In this document: positions 11,231-19,539 of the stretch, piece by piece
Position numbering within the stretch: the stretch's first letter is position 1
Layout: each line of letters starts with the position of its first letter
Source: Streptomyces rubellomurinus
Lineage (GTDB): Bacteria > Actinomycetota > Actinomycetes > Streptomycetales > Streptomycetaceae
Length of the DNA: 64,000 nucleotides
Direction of reading: 5' to 3'
Assembly (NCBI RefSeq): GCF_000961885.1
Contig: NZ_JZKH01000034.1
Span: 16,201-80,200 of the forward strand
Notes under the pieces: model-generated
The model's input: only the letters and a program-made list of their open reading frames with translations
Told to the model about the DNA's origin: nothing
Database searches by the model: none
Position numbers and translations under genes: made by a program

Positions 11231-11899
11231 TCAGCGGGGGTAGCGGCGCAGGTGCGCGGGGAGCGGGACGGCCTCGTCGTACGGGACGGGGGCGCCGTGC
11301 ACGGTGGTCACCGGTATCAGGCCGGACCAGTGCGGGAGGTCCTGGTCCTCGGGGTCGTCGCCGGCGTCGTCCGCGCGGGTCTTGGCGGAGACCTCGTCCA
11401 GCTCCAGCCGGATGACGGCGGTGGCGGCCAGCTCCTTGGCGTTGGCCGGGCGCACCTCGCCGGAGCGGCCGGGCACCGCGTGGTCGACCAGGGCGGCGAG
11501 CGCGACGTCGAGCTCGGCCGGGTCGGTCACCTGGTGGGCGGTGCCGTGAGCGACCACCGAGCGGAAGTTCACCGAGTGGTTGAACGCGGACTTGGTCAGG
11601 ACCAGGGCGTCGACCAGGGTGACGGTGACGCAGACCGGCAGGCCCTGCTCGGCGGTGGCGGCGCGCAGCGGGCGGCTGCCGGTGGAGCCGTGGATGTAGA
11701 GCCGGCTGCCGACCCGGGCGTAGATGGTCGGCAGGACGACGGGGGCGCCGTCGGCGACGAAGCCGAGGTGGCAGATGTAGGCCTCGTCCAGGACGGCGTG
11801 GATCGCCTCCTGCTCCCAGGTGGCGCGGTCCTTGTAGCGGGTGGGGGTGGTGCGCGGGGTGCGGGCGTAGGAGGGGGAGCCGTCTGAGCTGGCCGACAT
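11231..11899 (-). CDS. Pyridoxamine 5'-phosphate oxidase-like FMN protein
   Basis: A 222-residue split-barrel protein of the PNPOx-like group that is typically encoded next to MocR/PdxR regulators. Conserved pieces are Y-I-C-H-L-G-F, V-L-P-T-I-Y-A-R, L-Y-I-H-G-S-T-G-S-R and N-F-R-S-V-V-A-H-G, which build the FMN site. A role in vitamin B6 or flavin chemistry is inferred from the fold and neighbour. Start ATG 11899, with GAGGTC about eight bases upstream. Its start codon overlaps the -35 box of the divergent regulator, so the two genes are likely controlled by one operator. Confidence 0.8.
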   Translation of the reverse strand: MSASSDGSPSYARTPRTTPTRYKDRATWEQEAIHAVLDEAYICHLGFVADGAPVVLPTIYARVGSRLYIHGSTGSRPLRAATAEQGLPVCVTVTLVDALVLTKSAFNHSVNFRSVVAHGTAHQVTDPAELDVALAALVDHAVPGRSGEVRPANAKELAATAVIRLELDEVSAKTRADDAGDDPEDQDLPHWSGLIPVTTVHGAPVPYDEAVPLPAHLRRYPR

Positions 11900-11941
11900 G
11901 ACAGACCTCGTTGTACTAGTGCATAATCTGGTTTGTGCTAG
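11898..11941 (+). promoter_or_regulatory. Leaderless promoter and direct-repeat operator of the MocR gene
   Basis: ATGACA (11898-11903) and CATAAT (11922-11927) are 18 bases apart, and the GTG start at 11935 falls where transcription should begin, so the mRNA is leaderless. TTGTACTAG (11911-11919) recurs as TTGTGCTAG (11933-11941), eight of nine bases identical and 22 bases apart, two helical turns. Direct repeats of this kind are the known operator form for MocR/GabR/PdxR regulators. Confidence 0.7.
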
Positions 11942-13272
11942 GAGACTATCCCCTGAAAGGGCGACGCGCCAGCGAAATCGCGGCCCACATCGAACAGGGC
12001 GTCAGCAGCGGGCGCCTCGCCCCCGGAACCGCGCTGCCCCCGCTGCGGGACCTCGCCACCGAGCTCGGCGTCAACCCCAACACCGTCGCCGCCGCCTACC
12101 GCCTGCTGCGCGACCGCGGCGTGATCGAGACCGCCGGCCGTCGCGGCAGCCGGATCCTGCCCCGGCCCAAGCTCACCCCCCGCGACCAGATCCAGGTGCC
12201 CGTCCCCCCGCACGCCCGCAACCTGGCCGACGGCAACCCGGACCCGGCGCTGCTGCCCGACCTGGGCCCGGCCCTCGCGGCCGCCGCCGAGGCCGCCCGG
12301 GCCCAGCCGGTCCTCTACGGGCACGTCGCCGTCGAACCCGCGCTGCTCGACCTCGCCCGCGCCTCCTTCGAGGCGGACGGGCTGCCCGGCGGCCCGATCG
12401 CCGTCGCCTCCGGCTCGCTCGACATGATCGAGCGCACCCTCGGCGCCTGGCTGCGCCCCGGCGACGCGGTGGCCGTCGAGGACCCGGGCTGGGGCAGCCT
12501 GCTCGACCTGCTGCCCGCGATGGGGCTGCGGCCCGCGCCCGTCCGACTGGACGACGAGGGCCCGCTGCCCGAGTCGCTGGCCGCCGCGCTGGCCGAGGGC
12601 GCCCGCGCGGTGGTGGTCACCGGCCGGGCGCAGAACCCGACCGGCGCCGCGCTCACCGCGCGCCGGGCCGAGGCGCTGCGGGCCGTCCTCGCCGGGCACC
12701 CCGAGGTGCTGCTGATCGAGGACGACCACGGGCACGGCATCGTCGACCAGCCGTACCACCCGCTGGCCGGCTCCGGCCCCCGGCGCTGGACGGTGGTGCG
12801 CTCGGCCGCCAAGGCCTACGGGCCGGACCTGCGGCTGTCGGTGGCGGTCGGCGACGCGGAGACCGTCGGCCGGGTCGCCGGACGGCTGCGGCTCGGCGCC
12901 GGCTGGGTCAGCCACCTGCTGCAGCGCACCGTCGCCGAACTGTGGCGCGCCGACGCGGCACCGGCGCCGCGGGTGGCCGCCGCGTACCGGGCGCGGCGGG
13001 ACGCGCTGCTGGCGGCGCTGACGGCGCACGGCATCGAGGCGCACGGGCGGAGCGGGCTGAACGTCTGGGTGCCGGTGGCGGACGAGACCTCCGCGCTGGC
13101 CGCGCTGGTGCAGCGCGGCTGGGTCGCGGCGCCCGGCGCGCGCTACCGCCTCCAGTCGCCGCCCGGACTGCGGCTCACCGTGGCCGCGTTGGAGGTCTCA
13201 TCCGCTGGGCGGCTGGCCGACGATCTCGCGGCCGTGCTGGGAACGGACGGTAGCGGCTCCCGGCTGGTCTGA
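11935..13272 (+). CDS. MocR-family transcriptional regulator (GntR HTH plus aminotransferase domain)
   Basis: A 445-residue fusion. Residues 1-75 are a GntR winged helix (E-I-A-A-H-I-E-Q-G, the L-P-P-L-R-D-L-A recognition turn, N-P-N-T-V-A-A-A-Y-R-L-L). The rest is a fold-type I aminotransferase domain with the PLP lysine at about residue 293 in S-A-A-K-A-Y-G-P-D-L-R. Such regulators sense PLP or an amino compound bound to PLP. The divergent split-barrel genes are the likely targets together with its own promoter. The GTG start follows directly from the leaderless promoter. Confidence 0.88.
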   Translation: MLGDYPLKGRRASEIAAHIEQGVSSGRLAPGTALPPLRDLATELGVNPNTVAAAYRLLRDRGVIETAGRRGSRILPRPKLTPRDQIQVPVPPHARNLADGNPDPALLPDLGPALAAAAEAARAQPVLYGHVAVEPALLDLARASFEADGLPGGPIAVASGSLDMIERTLGAWLRPGDAVAVEDPGWGSLLDLLPAMGLRPAPVRLDDEGPLPESLAAALAEGARAVVVTGRAQNPTGAALTARRAEALRAVLAGHPEVLLIEDDHGHGIVDQPYHPLAGSGPRRWTVVRSAAKAYGPDLRLSVAVGDAETVGRVAGRLRLGAGWVSHLLQRTVAELWRADAAPAPRVAAAYRARRDALLAALTAHGIEAHGRSGLNVWVPVADETSALAALVQRGWVAAPGARYRLQSPPGLRLTVAALEVSSAGRLADDLAAVLGTDGSGSRLV

Positions 13273-13383
13273 ACCCGCCGGTAACAAACTGGGAAACCTG
13301 CTGCACGGGCCTGGCGCCCGGCCGAGTTGTCATGCCATCTTCTTGGCGCCACCGGCCGGCGGCCTTCCCTCACACCTCAGGCG

Positions 13384-13409
13384 TCTCCCCGCCCCCACTC
13401 GCGGGGAGA
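13384..13409 (+). other. 5' leader hairpin before the SGNH hydrolase gene
   Basis: A 9-bp stem (13384-13392 with 13401-13409) and eight-base loop lie 22 bases before the GTG start, in the 159-base gap after the MocR gene. It may end the MocR transcript or protect the hydrolase mRNA. Confidence 0.4.
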
Positions 13410-13431
13410 CCGAGCCGCAGGAGCCTTCGCC

Positions 13432-14634
13432 GTGCCCGAAAACCGTACGAGCATCATCCGCAGAGCCCCTCGACTCGGCAGACGGCTGCTCAGCGCAGCC
13501 CTCGCCCTCCCGCTCGCCACCGGCGGCCTGCTGGCCGGCGGGCTGCTGGCCGCCGCGCCCGCCCGGGCCGCCACCGCCCCGAGCGGGCCCACCGCCAGCG
13601 TCACCCTGGGTGACAGCTACATCTCCGGCGAGGCCGGTCGCTGGAAGGGCAACTCCGCCGACTCCACCGGCGGCCGCACCGGCACCGACCGGGCCTGGAC
13701 CGGCAGTTCGTACGACCCGAGCCTGGTCTACGGCACCACCGCCGCGAGCGGGTGCGACCGCTCGGACGTCGCCGAGGTGCTCGGCGCCCCGACCGTCGCG
13801 CAGAAGCAGATCAACCTGGCCTGCTCCGGAGCCGTCACCGCCAACGTCTTCCGCGCCTCCAACGGGGGACAGGCCTACAAGGGCGAGGCCCCGCAGGCCG
13901 ACCAACTCGCCACCGTGGCAGCGCAGAACAACGTCAAGCTGATCACCCTGTCCATCGGGGGCAACGACCTCGGCTTCTCCGACGTCATCTCCACCTGCGT
14001 GCAGGACTACCTGGTCTGGTACAGCTACTGCCACGGCTCGCAGCAGTCGGCGATCGACGCGAAGATGCCCGCCGCGATGGCGGGGGTCGGCAAGGCCATC
14101 GACGAGATCAGAGCGGTGATGGCGAACGCGGGCTACGCGCAAGGGGACTACCGCCTGGTGCTGCAGTCCTACCCCTCGCCGATCCCGCGCAGCGCCGAGA
14201 TGCGCTACCCCGAGAGCGGCTGGAGCCGGTCGGACACCGGCGGCTGCCCGTTCTGGAACGGCGACGCCGACTGGGCCCGCGACTCCATGGTGCCGCAGAT
14301 CTCCACCGCGCTCGCCGGGGTCGCCGCCGGCAAGGGCGTGCAGTTCCTGGACCTGTCCAACCTGCTGCAGGGCCACGAGGTCTGCTCCACCTCGGCGCAG
14401 CAGCCGACCGCGAGCACGCCGCCGTCCGCGACCACCGGCGAGTGGGCGCGGTTCCTGGACGGCGGGCTGAACACCACCCAGGGCGCGCTGCAGGAGTCGA
14501 TGCACCCGAACTACTACGGGCAGCAGGCGCTCGGCAGTTGCCTGACCCTGCTGTGGGCGAAGCCCAGCGGCAACTACGCCTGCCGCAACACGGCCGGGCG
14601 AGACGCGAGCGGGATGTACCTGACCGCGCGCTGA
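13432..14634 (+). CDS. Secreted SGNH/GDSL hydrolase
   Basis: A 400-residue exported esterase or lipase of the SGNH family. A signal peptide with Arg-rich start and Ala/Leu core ends near A-P-A-R-A at residue 46. Block I G-D-S-Y-I-S-G-E carries the serine at about 61, block III is G-G-N-D near 176, and the catalytic histidine is in S-M-H-P-N-Y-Y-G-Q near 357. Six or more cysteines suggest disulfides. The GTG at 13432 has GCAGGAG seven bases upstream; the open frame to 13327 is leader DNA. Substrate unknown. Ends at a very strong bidirectional terminator. Confidence 0.88.
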   Translation: MPENRTSIIRRAPRLGRRLLSAALALPLATGGLLAGGLLAAAPARAATAPSGPTASVTLGDSYISGEAGRWKGNSADSTGGRTGTDRAWTGSSYDPSLVYGTTAASGCDRSDVAEVLGAPTVAQKQINLACSGAVTANVFRASNGGQAYKGEAPQADQLATVAAQNNVKLITLSIGGNDLGFSDVISTCVQDYLVWYSYCHGSQQSAIDAKMPAAMAGVGKAIDEIRAVMANAGYAQGDYRLVLQSYPSPIPRSAEMRYPESGWSRSDTGGCPFWNGDADWARDSMVPQISTALAGVAAGKGVQFLDLSNLLQGHEVCSTSAQQPTASTPPSATTGEWARFLDGGLNTTQGALQESMHPNYYGQQALGSCLTLLWAKPSGNYACRNTAGRDASGMYLTAR

Positions 14635-14657
14635 CCCGCTGCGCCGCCGCTCCCCGT

Positions 14658-14707
14658 GCGTGCCGCCGCTCCCCGCCCGGTCGGTCGGGCGGGGAGCGGC
14701 GGCACGC
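14658..14707. terminator. Bidirectional terminator between SGNH and ndh genes
   Basis: A 22-bp perfect inverted repeat (14658-14679 with 14686-14707) with a six-base loop. It serves the plus-strand hydrolase and the convergent minus-strand ndh gene, whose stop is four bases away. Confidence 0.88.
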
Positions 14708-14710
14708 CGG

Positions 14711-16069
14711 TCAGCCCTTGGCGAGCAACGCCTGGGCGTGCGACCTGACCTGATCGCGCGTCAGATAGGCGTCGGTGTACTCGAAGTCCTGCAGCCGGGC
14801 GGGCTGGCGGGCCAGGAAGCCGGTGCGGACGAAGTCGTCCCCGGCGGTCGCGTTCAGCAGCCAGTTCGCGCCGACCCGGAACTTCGCGGCGTTGGTGCGC
14901 ATCGCCATCAGGTGGTAGCCGCGCGCCACCAGCTGGGCCGGCACCCCGCGCAGCTCGACGCCGACCGGCTTGGACACCGCGTCCTTGCCGCCGAGGTCGA
15001 CCACCAGGCCCAAGTCCTTGTGGTAGTACGGCTCCAGGGGCTGGTTGTGGAGCGCGGCGATCACGTTGTCGGCCACCGCGCGGCCCTGCCGGGCGGAGTG
15101 CTGGGCGGTCGGCGGGCAGACCGCGCCGTCGCCCTTGGCGAGGTCCGGGACGGCGGCCGCGTCACCCAACGCGAACACGCCCTCGAACTGCGGCACCCGC
15201 ATCTCGGCCGTCACCGCGATGCGCCCGCGCACCGTCTCCGCGTCCAGGGTGGCGATCAGCGGGCTCGCGGCCACCCCCGCCGTCCAGATCAGCGTGCGGC
15301 ACGGCAGCACCCGGCCGTCCGTGAACTTGACGGACTCGGCGCCGACTTCGGCCACCGAGACGCCGAGCGACACCTCGATGCCGCGGCCGCGCAGAATCTC
15401 CAGCGCGGCCTCGCCGAGCGGGTCGCCGAGCTCGGGCATCAGCTTCGGCGCGATGTCGATCAGGTGCCACTTGATCTGCCGGGCGTCCAGCCGCGGGTAG
15501 CGGCGGGCGGCGGCGGTGGTCAGGCGCTGCAGGCAGGCGGCCGTCTCGGTGCCCGCGTAGCCGCCGCCGACCACCACGAACTGCAGCCGCGACTCCCGTT
15601 CCCTCTGGTCCAGGGTGGCCGAGGCGAGGTCGAGTTGGGCGATCACGTGGTCGCGGACGTAGGCCGCCTCGGCGAGCGTCTTCATGCCCCGGGCGTAGTC
15701 GGTCAGGCCCGGGATGTCGAAGGTGCGGGTGACACTGCCGGGCGCGAGCACCAGGTAGTCGTACTTCTGGGCGACCACCTCATCGGTGATCTTGCGCACG
15801 ACGCACACCTTGGAAGCCGGGTCCACACCGATCGCCCCGCCGGGGACGATGTGGGTGCGCCGCAGCGAGCGGCGCAGCGAGACCGCCACCGACTGCGGGG
15901 TGAGCACGCCGGCGGCGACGTGCGGCAGCAGCGGCAGGTAGAGCTGATAGCTGAACGGTGTGACCAGCGAGATCTCGGCCTCGGAGGGCGCGAGCTTGCG
16001 CTCCAGGCGGCGGGCGCACTCCAGGCCGGCGAAGCCGCCGCCCACGATCAGGATCCGAGGTCGTTCCAT
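14711..16069 (-). CDS. ndh: Type II NADH dehydrogenase
   Basis: A 452-residue single-subunit NADH:quinone oxidoreductase of the membrane face. The FAD Rossmann motif G-G-G-F-A-G is at 10-15 and the NADH motif G-G-G-Y-A-G near 167. The quinone-site signature region (A-Q-H-S-A-R-Q-G) and the FAD-ribityl motif A-L-G-D are present, and the C-terminal amphipathic segment fits membrane binding. Start ATG 16069. It faces a HipA-like gene across a 160-base gap that must hold both promoters. Confidence 0.9.
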   Translation of the reverse strand: MERPRILIVGGGFAGLECARRLERKLAPSEAEISLVTPFSYQLYLPLLPHVAAGVLTPQSVAVSLRRSLRRTHIVPGGAIGVDPASKVCVVRKITDEVVAQKYDYLVLAPGSVTRTFDIPGLTDYARGMKTLAEAAYVRDHVIAQLDLASATLDQRERESRLQFVVVGGGYAGTETAACLQRLTTAAARRYPRLDARQIKWHLIDIAPKLMPELGDPLGEAALEILRGRGIEVSLGVSVAEVGAESVKFTDGRVLPCRTLIWTAGVAASPLIATLDAETVRGRIAVTAEMRVPQFEGVFALGDAAAVPDLAKGDGAVCPPTAQHSARQGRAVADNVIAALHNQPLEPYYHKDLGLVVDLGGKDAVSKPVGVELRGVPAQLVARGYHLMAMRTNAAKFRVGANWLLNATAGDDFVRTGFLARQPARLQDFEYTDAYLTRDQVRSHAQALLAKG

Positions 16070-16231
16070 CGCTCATCCCTTTGCCGTGCGGGTCGTACCG
16101 TGAAGGTCCCCTGTTACTGCCCGCCACACTCGCACGGAGCACCGGGGGCTGCCACCGGGGCGGGGCGGAGGAGGGAGGACGGCGGGGCGGAGGAAGGAGG
16201 ACGGTGCGGCGGGCCGGATAAGCTGTCCGCC

Positions 16232-16987
16232 GTGCTCCCCGAGGTGACGGCGATCCGCTACGTGACGCCACTGCGAGAAGGCGGCTCGATGCCGGGCCTG
16301 GTCGAGGCCGACGACCGGCGGCTCTACGCGCTGAAATGGGTCGGCGCCGCACAGGGCCGCAAGGCGCTGGTGGCCGAGGTGCTCGCCGGGGAACTGGGCC
16401 GGCGGCTCGGACTGCCGGTGCCGGAACTGGTGACCGTCGACCTCGACCCGGTGCTCGCCCGCAGCGAACCGGACCACCAGATCCAGGACCAGATGCGGGC
16501 CAGCGGCGGGACCAACCTGGGGATGTCCTTCGTCTCCGGCGCGCTCAACTTCGACCCGCTCTGCTTCGAGGTGGACCCCGAACTCGCCGGGCGGGTGCTC
16601 TGGTTCGACGCGCTCATCGGCAACGTCGACCGCTCCTGGCGCAACCCCAACCTGCTGGTGGCGACCGGCGGGCTGCGGCTGATCGACCACGGCGCGAGCC
16701 TCATCTTCCACCACAACTGGGCCGGCGCCGCCGCCTGGGCGCGCCGCCGCTACGACGCCGCCGACCACGCGCTGCTCCACCACCGGCCCGATCTCGCGGG
16801 CGCGGACCGGGAGTTGGCGCCGCTCGCGGAGGCGGCGGTGGCCGACGCGGTGGCGCAGATCCCGGAGGTCTGGCTGGCGGACGAGCCCGGCTTCGACTCG
16901 CCGGAGGACGTCCGGGCCGCGTACCGCGACCAGTTGACCGAGCGACTGGCCGGTCCGCGCGACTGGCTGCCGGAGGTACCCGCATGA
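16232..16987 (+). CDS. HipA-like kinase
   Basis: A 251-residue single-domain HipA-like kinase, without the N-terminal subdomain of E. coli HipA (about 440 aa). Visible motifs are a Gly-rich P-L-R-E-G-G-S-M-P-G-L-V start, the V-K/L-K-W core strand, the catalytic loop N-V-D-R-S-W-R-N-P-N near 130-140 and the metal motif L-I-D-H-G-A near 150. All residues expected for phosphotransfer are there, so it may phosphorylate a protein or small molecule. The GTG start is behind TAAGCT (16219-16224) at leaderless spacing. It is coupled to the DUF3037 gene by an ATGA overlap, which makes the two a unit. Confidence 0.8.
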   Translation: MLPEVTAIRYVTPLREGGSMPGLVEADDRRLYALKWVGAAQGRKALVAEVLAGELGRRLGLPVPELVTVDLDPVLARSEPDHQIQDQMRASGGTNLGMSFVSGALNFDPLCFEVDPELAGRVLWFDALIGNVDRSWRNPNLLVATGGLRLIDHGASLIFHHNWAGAAAWARRRYDAADHALLHHRPDLAGADRELAPLAEAAVADAVAQIPEVWLADEPGFDSPEDVRAAYRDQLTERLAGPRDWLPEVPA

Positions 16988-17415
16988 CCGAGCCGCTGTC
17001 CGTTCCGTCGTCGTCCGGCGCGCTGCCGGCGGTGATCGAGCGGTACGACTACGAGTACGCGGTGGTCCGCGCGGTGCCGCGGGTCGAGCGCGGCGAGTGC
17101 GTCAACGTCGGGGTGCTGCTGTACTGCCGGCAGAGCGGCCACCTGGCCGCGCGCACCCACCTGGACCAGGGGCGGCTGCTGGCGCTGGACCCGGTGGTGG
17201 ACGTGCAGGGCGTGCGGCGGGCGCTGCAGGGGATCGAGGCGGTCTGCCAGGGCGGCCCCGCGGCCGGACCGGCCGCGGGGGACAACCCCGGGCAGCGGTT
17301 CCGCTGGCTGACGGCGCCGCGCAGCGCGATCGTCCAGCCGGGGCCGGTGCACACCGGGCTGACCGCGGACCCGGACGCGGAGCTGCGCCGGTTGTTCGAG
17401 CAGCTGGTGCTCTAA
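16984..17415 (+). CDS. DUF3037 domain-containing protein
   Basis: A 143-residue protein with the family opening Y-D-Y-E-Y-A-V-V-R-A-V-P-R-V-E-R-G-E-C-V-N-V-G-V (split here by hyphens) and an F-R-W-L-T-A-P-R-S middle. The biochemical role is unknown. Its ATG overlaps the HipA-like stop (ATGA at 16984), so the two are translationally coupled. The family is repeatedly found beside HipA-like genes, which suggests a shared function as kinase partner, target or antidote; this is inference. Confidence 0.82.
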   Translation: MTEPLSVPSSSGALPAVIERYDYEYAVVRAVPRVERGECVNVGVLLYCRQSGHLAARTHLDQGRLLALDPVVDVQGVRRALQGIEAVCQGGPAAGPAAGDNPGQRFRWLTAPRSAIVQPGPVHTGLTADPDAELRRLFEQLVL

Positions 17416-17460
17416 TGACTCTCGGTGTCGGCGGCGCGCGGACGGTTGCCGTGGTCAAAT

Positions 17461-17491
17461 CTTGAGTTACTGAAGCAGTTCGCCGTACCCT
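17461..17491 (+). promoter_or_regulatory. Leaderless, self-regulated promoter of the MarR gene
   Basis: TTGAGT (17462-17467) and TACCCT (17486-17491) are 18 bases apart, and ATG 17498 falls at the expected transcription start. The -35 lies inside a dyad with arms CTTGAGT and ACTGAAG (17461-17475, six of seven pairing), the shape of a MarR-type operator. Confidence 0.6.
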
Positions 17492-17497
17492 GGCCCC

Positions 17498-17953
17498 ATG
17501 GGTTCGACAGCGACGACGACCGTCCCGACCAACGCCGAGCTGATGGAGGTGCTGGCCGCCGTCGGCGCCGCCTACTTCCACGACTTCGCGGCGGCCGCGG
17601 CCCGGCACGGGCTCTCCTCCTCGCAGGCCAAGGCGCTGGGGGCGGTGCAGGAGCCGGTGCCGATGCGGGCGCTGGCCGGGCGGCTGGGCTGCGACGCCTC
17701 GAACGTCACCGGGATCGTCGACCGGCTGGAGTCCCTGGGCCTCGCCCACCGGGAGGCCGCCGCGGGTGACCGCCGGGTCAAGATCGTGGTGATCACGGCC
17801 GAGGGGCGGGAGATCCTGGGCCGCATCCGTGCCGAGATGGCGCGCACCCACCAGGCCTTCGAGGAGATGACCGACGAGCAGCGGATCGCGCTGCACTCGA
17901 TCTGCGCGCAGGTGCTGCCGGTGCTGGTCGGCCGCTCGGGCGGCGCGCAGTAG
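17498..17953 (+). CDS. MarR family transcriptional regulator
   Basis: A 151-residue winged-helix repressor: the recognition helix region L-A-G-R-L-G-C-D-A-S-N-V-T-G-I-V-D-R-L-E and the wing with D-R-R-V-K are typical, flanked by dimerisation helices. Ligand and targets are not evident; the dyad in its own promoter points to autorepression. It is the only gene in its transcript, since purB has its own promoter 130 bases on. Confidence 0.88.
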   Translation: MGSTATTTVPTNAELMEVLAAVGAAYFHDFAAAAARHGLSSSQAKALGAVQEPVPMRALAGRLGCDASNVTGIVDRLESLGLAHREAAAGDRRVKIVVITAEGREILGRIRAEMARTHQAFEEMTDEQRIALHSICAQVLPVLVGRSGGAQ

Positions 17954-18008
17954 CGCCGACGCGGGCAACGTAGGAGCGCCGACGCGGGCGACGCAGGAGC
18001 GCCGAGGC
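17952..18008. repeat. 23-bp tandem repeat after the MarR gene
   Basis: Two copies of a 23-bp unit (17952-17974 and 17975-17997), 21 of 23 bases identical, and a partial third begin at the MarR stop codon. Confidence 0.6.
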
Positions 18009-18085
18009 AGTGGCGCCATGGCTCTACGGGCGTAGCGTCCTGGCGCCTGCACCGGGCGTGACCTCGGCTGTTAGGCTTGCGAAGC

Positions 18086-19516
18086 GTGAGCGCGAAGCCC
18101 CAGATCCCCAATGTCCTGGCCTCCCGGTACGCCTCGGCGACCCTGGCCCAGCTGTGGTCCCCCGAGCACAAGGTGGTCCTCGAGCGCCACCTGTGGCTCG
18201 CCGTCCTGAAGGCCCAGCAGGACCTCGGCGTCGAGGTGCCGGCGACCGCCGTCGCCGACTACGAGCGGGTCGTCGACCAGGTCGACCTCGGCTCGATCGC
18301 CGCCCGTGAGCGGATCACCCGCCACGACGTGAAGGCCCGGATCGAGGAGTTCAGCGAGCTCGCCGGCCACGAGCAGATCCACAAGGGCATGACCTCCCGG
18401 GATCTGACCGAGAACGTCGAGCAGCTGCAGATCCGCCAGTCCCTCGAGCACGTCCGGGACCGCACGGTCGCCGTCCTGGTGCGCCTGGCCGACCTGGCCG
18501 CCCAGCACTCCGAGCTGGTCATGGCCGGCCGCTCGCACAACGTGGCCGCGCAGGCGACCACCCTGGGCAAGCGCTTCGCGTCGATCGCCGACGAGCTGCT
18601 GGTCGCCTTCCGCCGCCTGGAGGAGCTGATCGCCCGCTACCCGCTGCGCGGGATCAAGGGCCCGGTCGGCACCGCGCAGGACATGCTGGACCTGCTCGGC
18701 GGGGACACCGAGAAGCTCGCCGAGCTGGAGCGCCGGGTCGCCGCGCACCTCGGCTTCGAGAACGTGCTCACCAGCGTCGGCCAGGTCTACCCGCGCTCGC
18801 TGGACTTCGAGGTGCTGACCGCCCTCGTCCAGCTGGCCGCCGCGCCGTCCAGCCTGGCCAAGACCATCCGCCTGATGGCCGGCCACGAGCTGGTCACGGA
18901 GGGCTTCAAGGAGGGCCAGGTCGGCTCCTCCGCGATGCCGCACAAGATGAACACCCGCTCCTGCGAGCGCGTCAACGGCCTGGCCGTCATCCTGCGCGGC
19001 TACGCCTCGATGACCGGCGAGCTGGCCGGCGACCAGTGGAACGAGGGCGACGTCTCCTGCTCCGTGGTGCGCCGGGTCGCGCTGCCGGACGCCTTCTTCG
19101 CCTTCGACGGCCTGCTGGAGACCTTCCTGACCGTCCTCGACGAGTTCGGCGCCTTCCCCGCCGTGATCGAGACGGAGCTGGACCGCTACCTGCCGTTCCT
19201 GGCCACCACCAAGGTGCTGATGGGCGCGGTGCGCGCGGGCGTCGGCCGGGAGACCGGCCACGAGGTCATCAAGGAGCACGCCGTCGCCTCCGCGCTGGCG
19301 ATGCGGGCCGGCGCGCGGGAGAACGAGCTGCTGGACCGGCTCGCCGCCGACGAGCGGATCCCGCTGGACCGGGCCGCGCTGGACGCGCTGCTGGCCGACA
19401 AGCTGTCCTTCACGGGCGCGGCCGGGGCGCAGGTCGCCGAGATCGTCCGCCAGGTGGAGGCCGTCGCGGCCGCGTACCCGGCGGCCGCCAAGTACGCGCC
19501 GGCCGACATCCTCTGA
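18086..19516 (+). CDS. purB: Adenylosuccinate lyase
   Basis: A 476-residue homotetrameric enzyme that releases fumarate from SAICAR and from adenylosuccinate, two steps of AMP synthesis. The fumarase/ASL superfamily signature G-S-S-A-M-P-H-K-M-N is near residue 280, and T-S-R-D-L-T-E-N near 110 matches the ASL active-site loop. The start is GTG 18086; TAGGCT (18072-18077) stands eight bases upstream, so the mRNA is probably leaderless. Length and the N-terminus (A-K-P-Q-I-P-N-V-L-A-S-R-Y) agree with actinobacterial PurB. Confidence 0.95.
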   Translation: MSAKPQIPNVLASRYASATLAQLWSPEHKVVLERHLWLAVLKAQQDLGVEVPATAVADYERVVDQVDLGSIAARERITRHDVKARIEEFSELAGHEQIHKGMTSRDLTENVEQLQIRQSLEHVRDRTVAVLVRLADLAAQHSELVMAGRSHNVAAQATTLGKRFASIADELLVAFRRLEELIARYPLRGIKGPVGTAQDMLDLLGGDTEKLAELERRVAAHLGFENVLTSVGQVYPRSLDFEVLTALVQLAAAPSSLAKTIRLMAGHELVTEGFKEGQVGSSAMPHKMNTRSCERVNGLAVILRGYASMTGELAGDQWNEGDVSCSVVRRVALPDAFFAFDGLLETFLTVLDEFGAFPAVIETELDRYLPFLATTKVLMGAVRAGVGRETGHEVIKEHAVASALAMRAGARENELLDRLAADERIPLDRAALDALLADKLSFTGAAGAQVAEIVRQVEAVAAAYPAAAKYAPADIL

Positions 19517-19539
19517 TCAGGACGGCCCCTGACGGTTCG

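Noticed and set aside
6666..11243. A 1525-codon open frame on the plus strand opposite the MFS, hydrolase and sugar porter genes
   Set aside because: It is antisense to well-recognised genes and its translation is low-complexity Gly/Ala/Arg/Glu, a usual by-product of GC-rich third positions.
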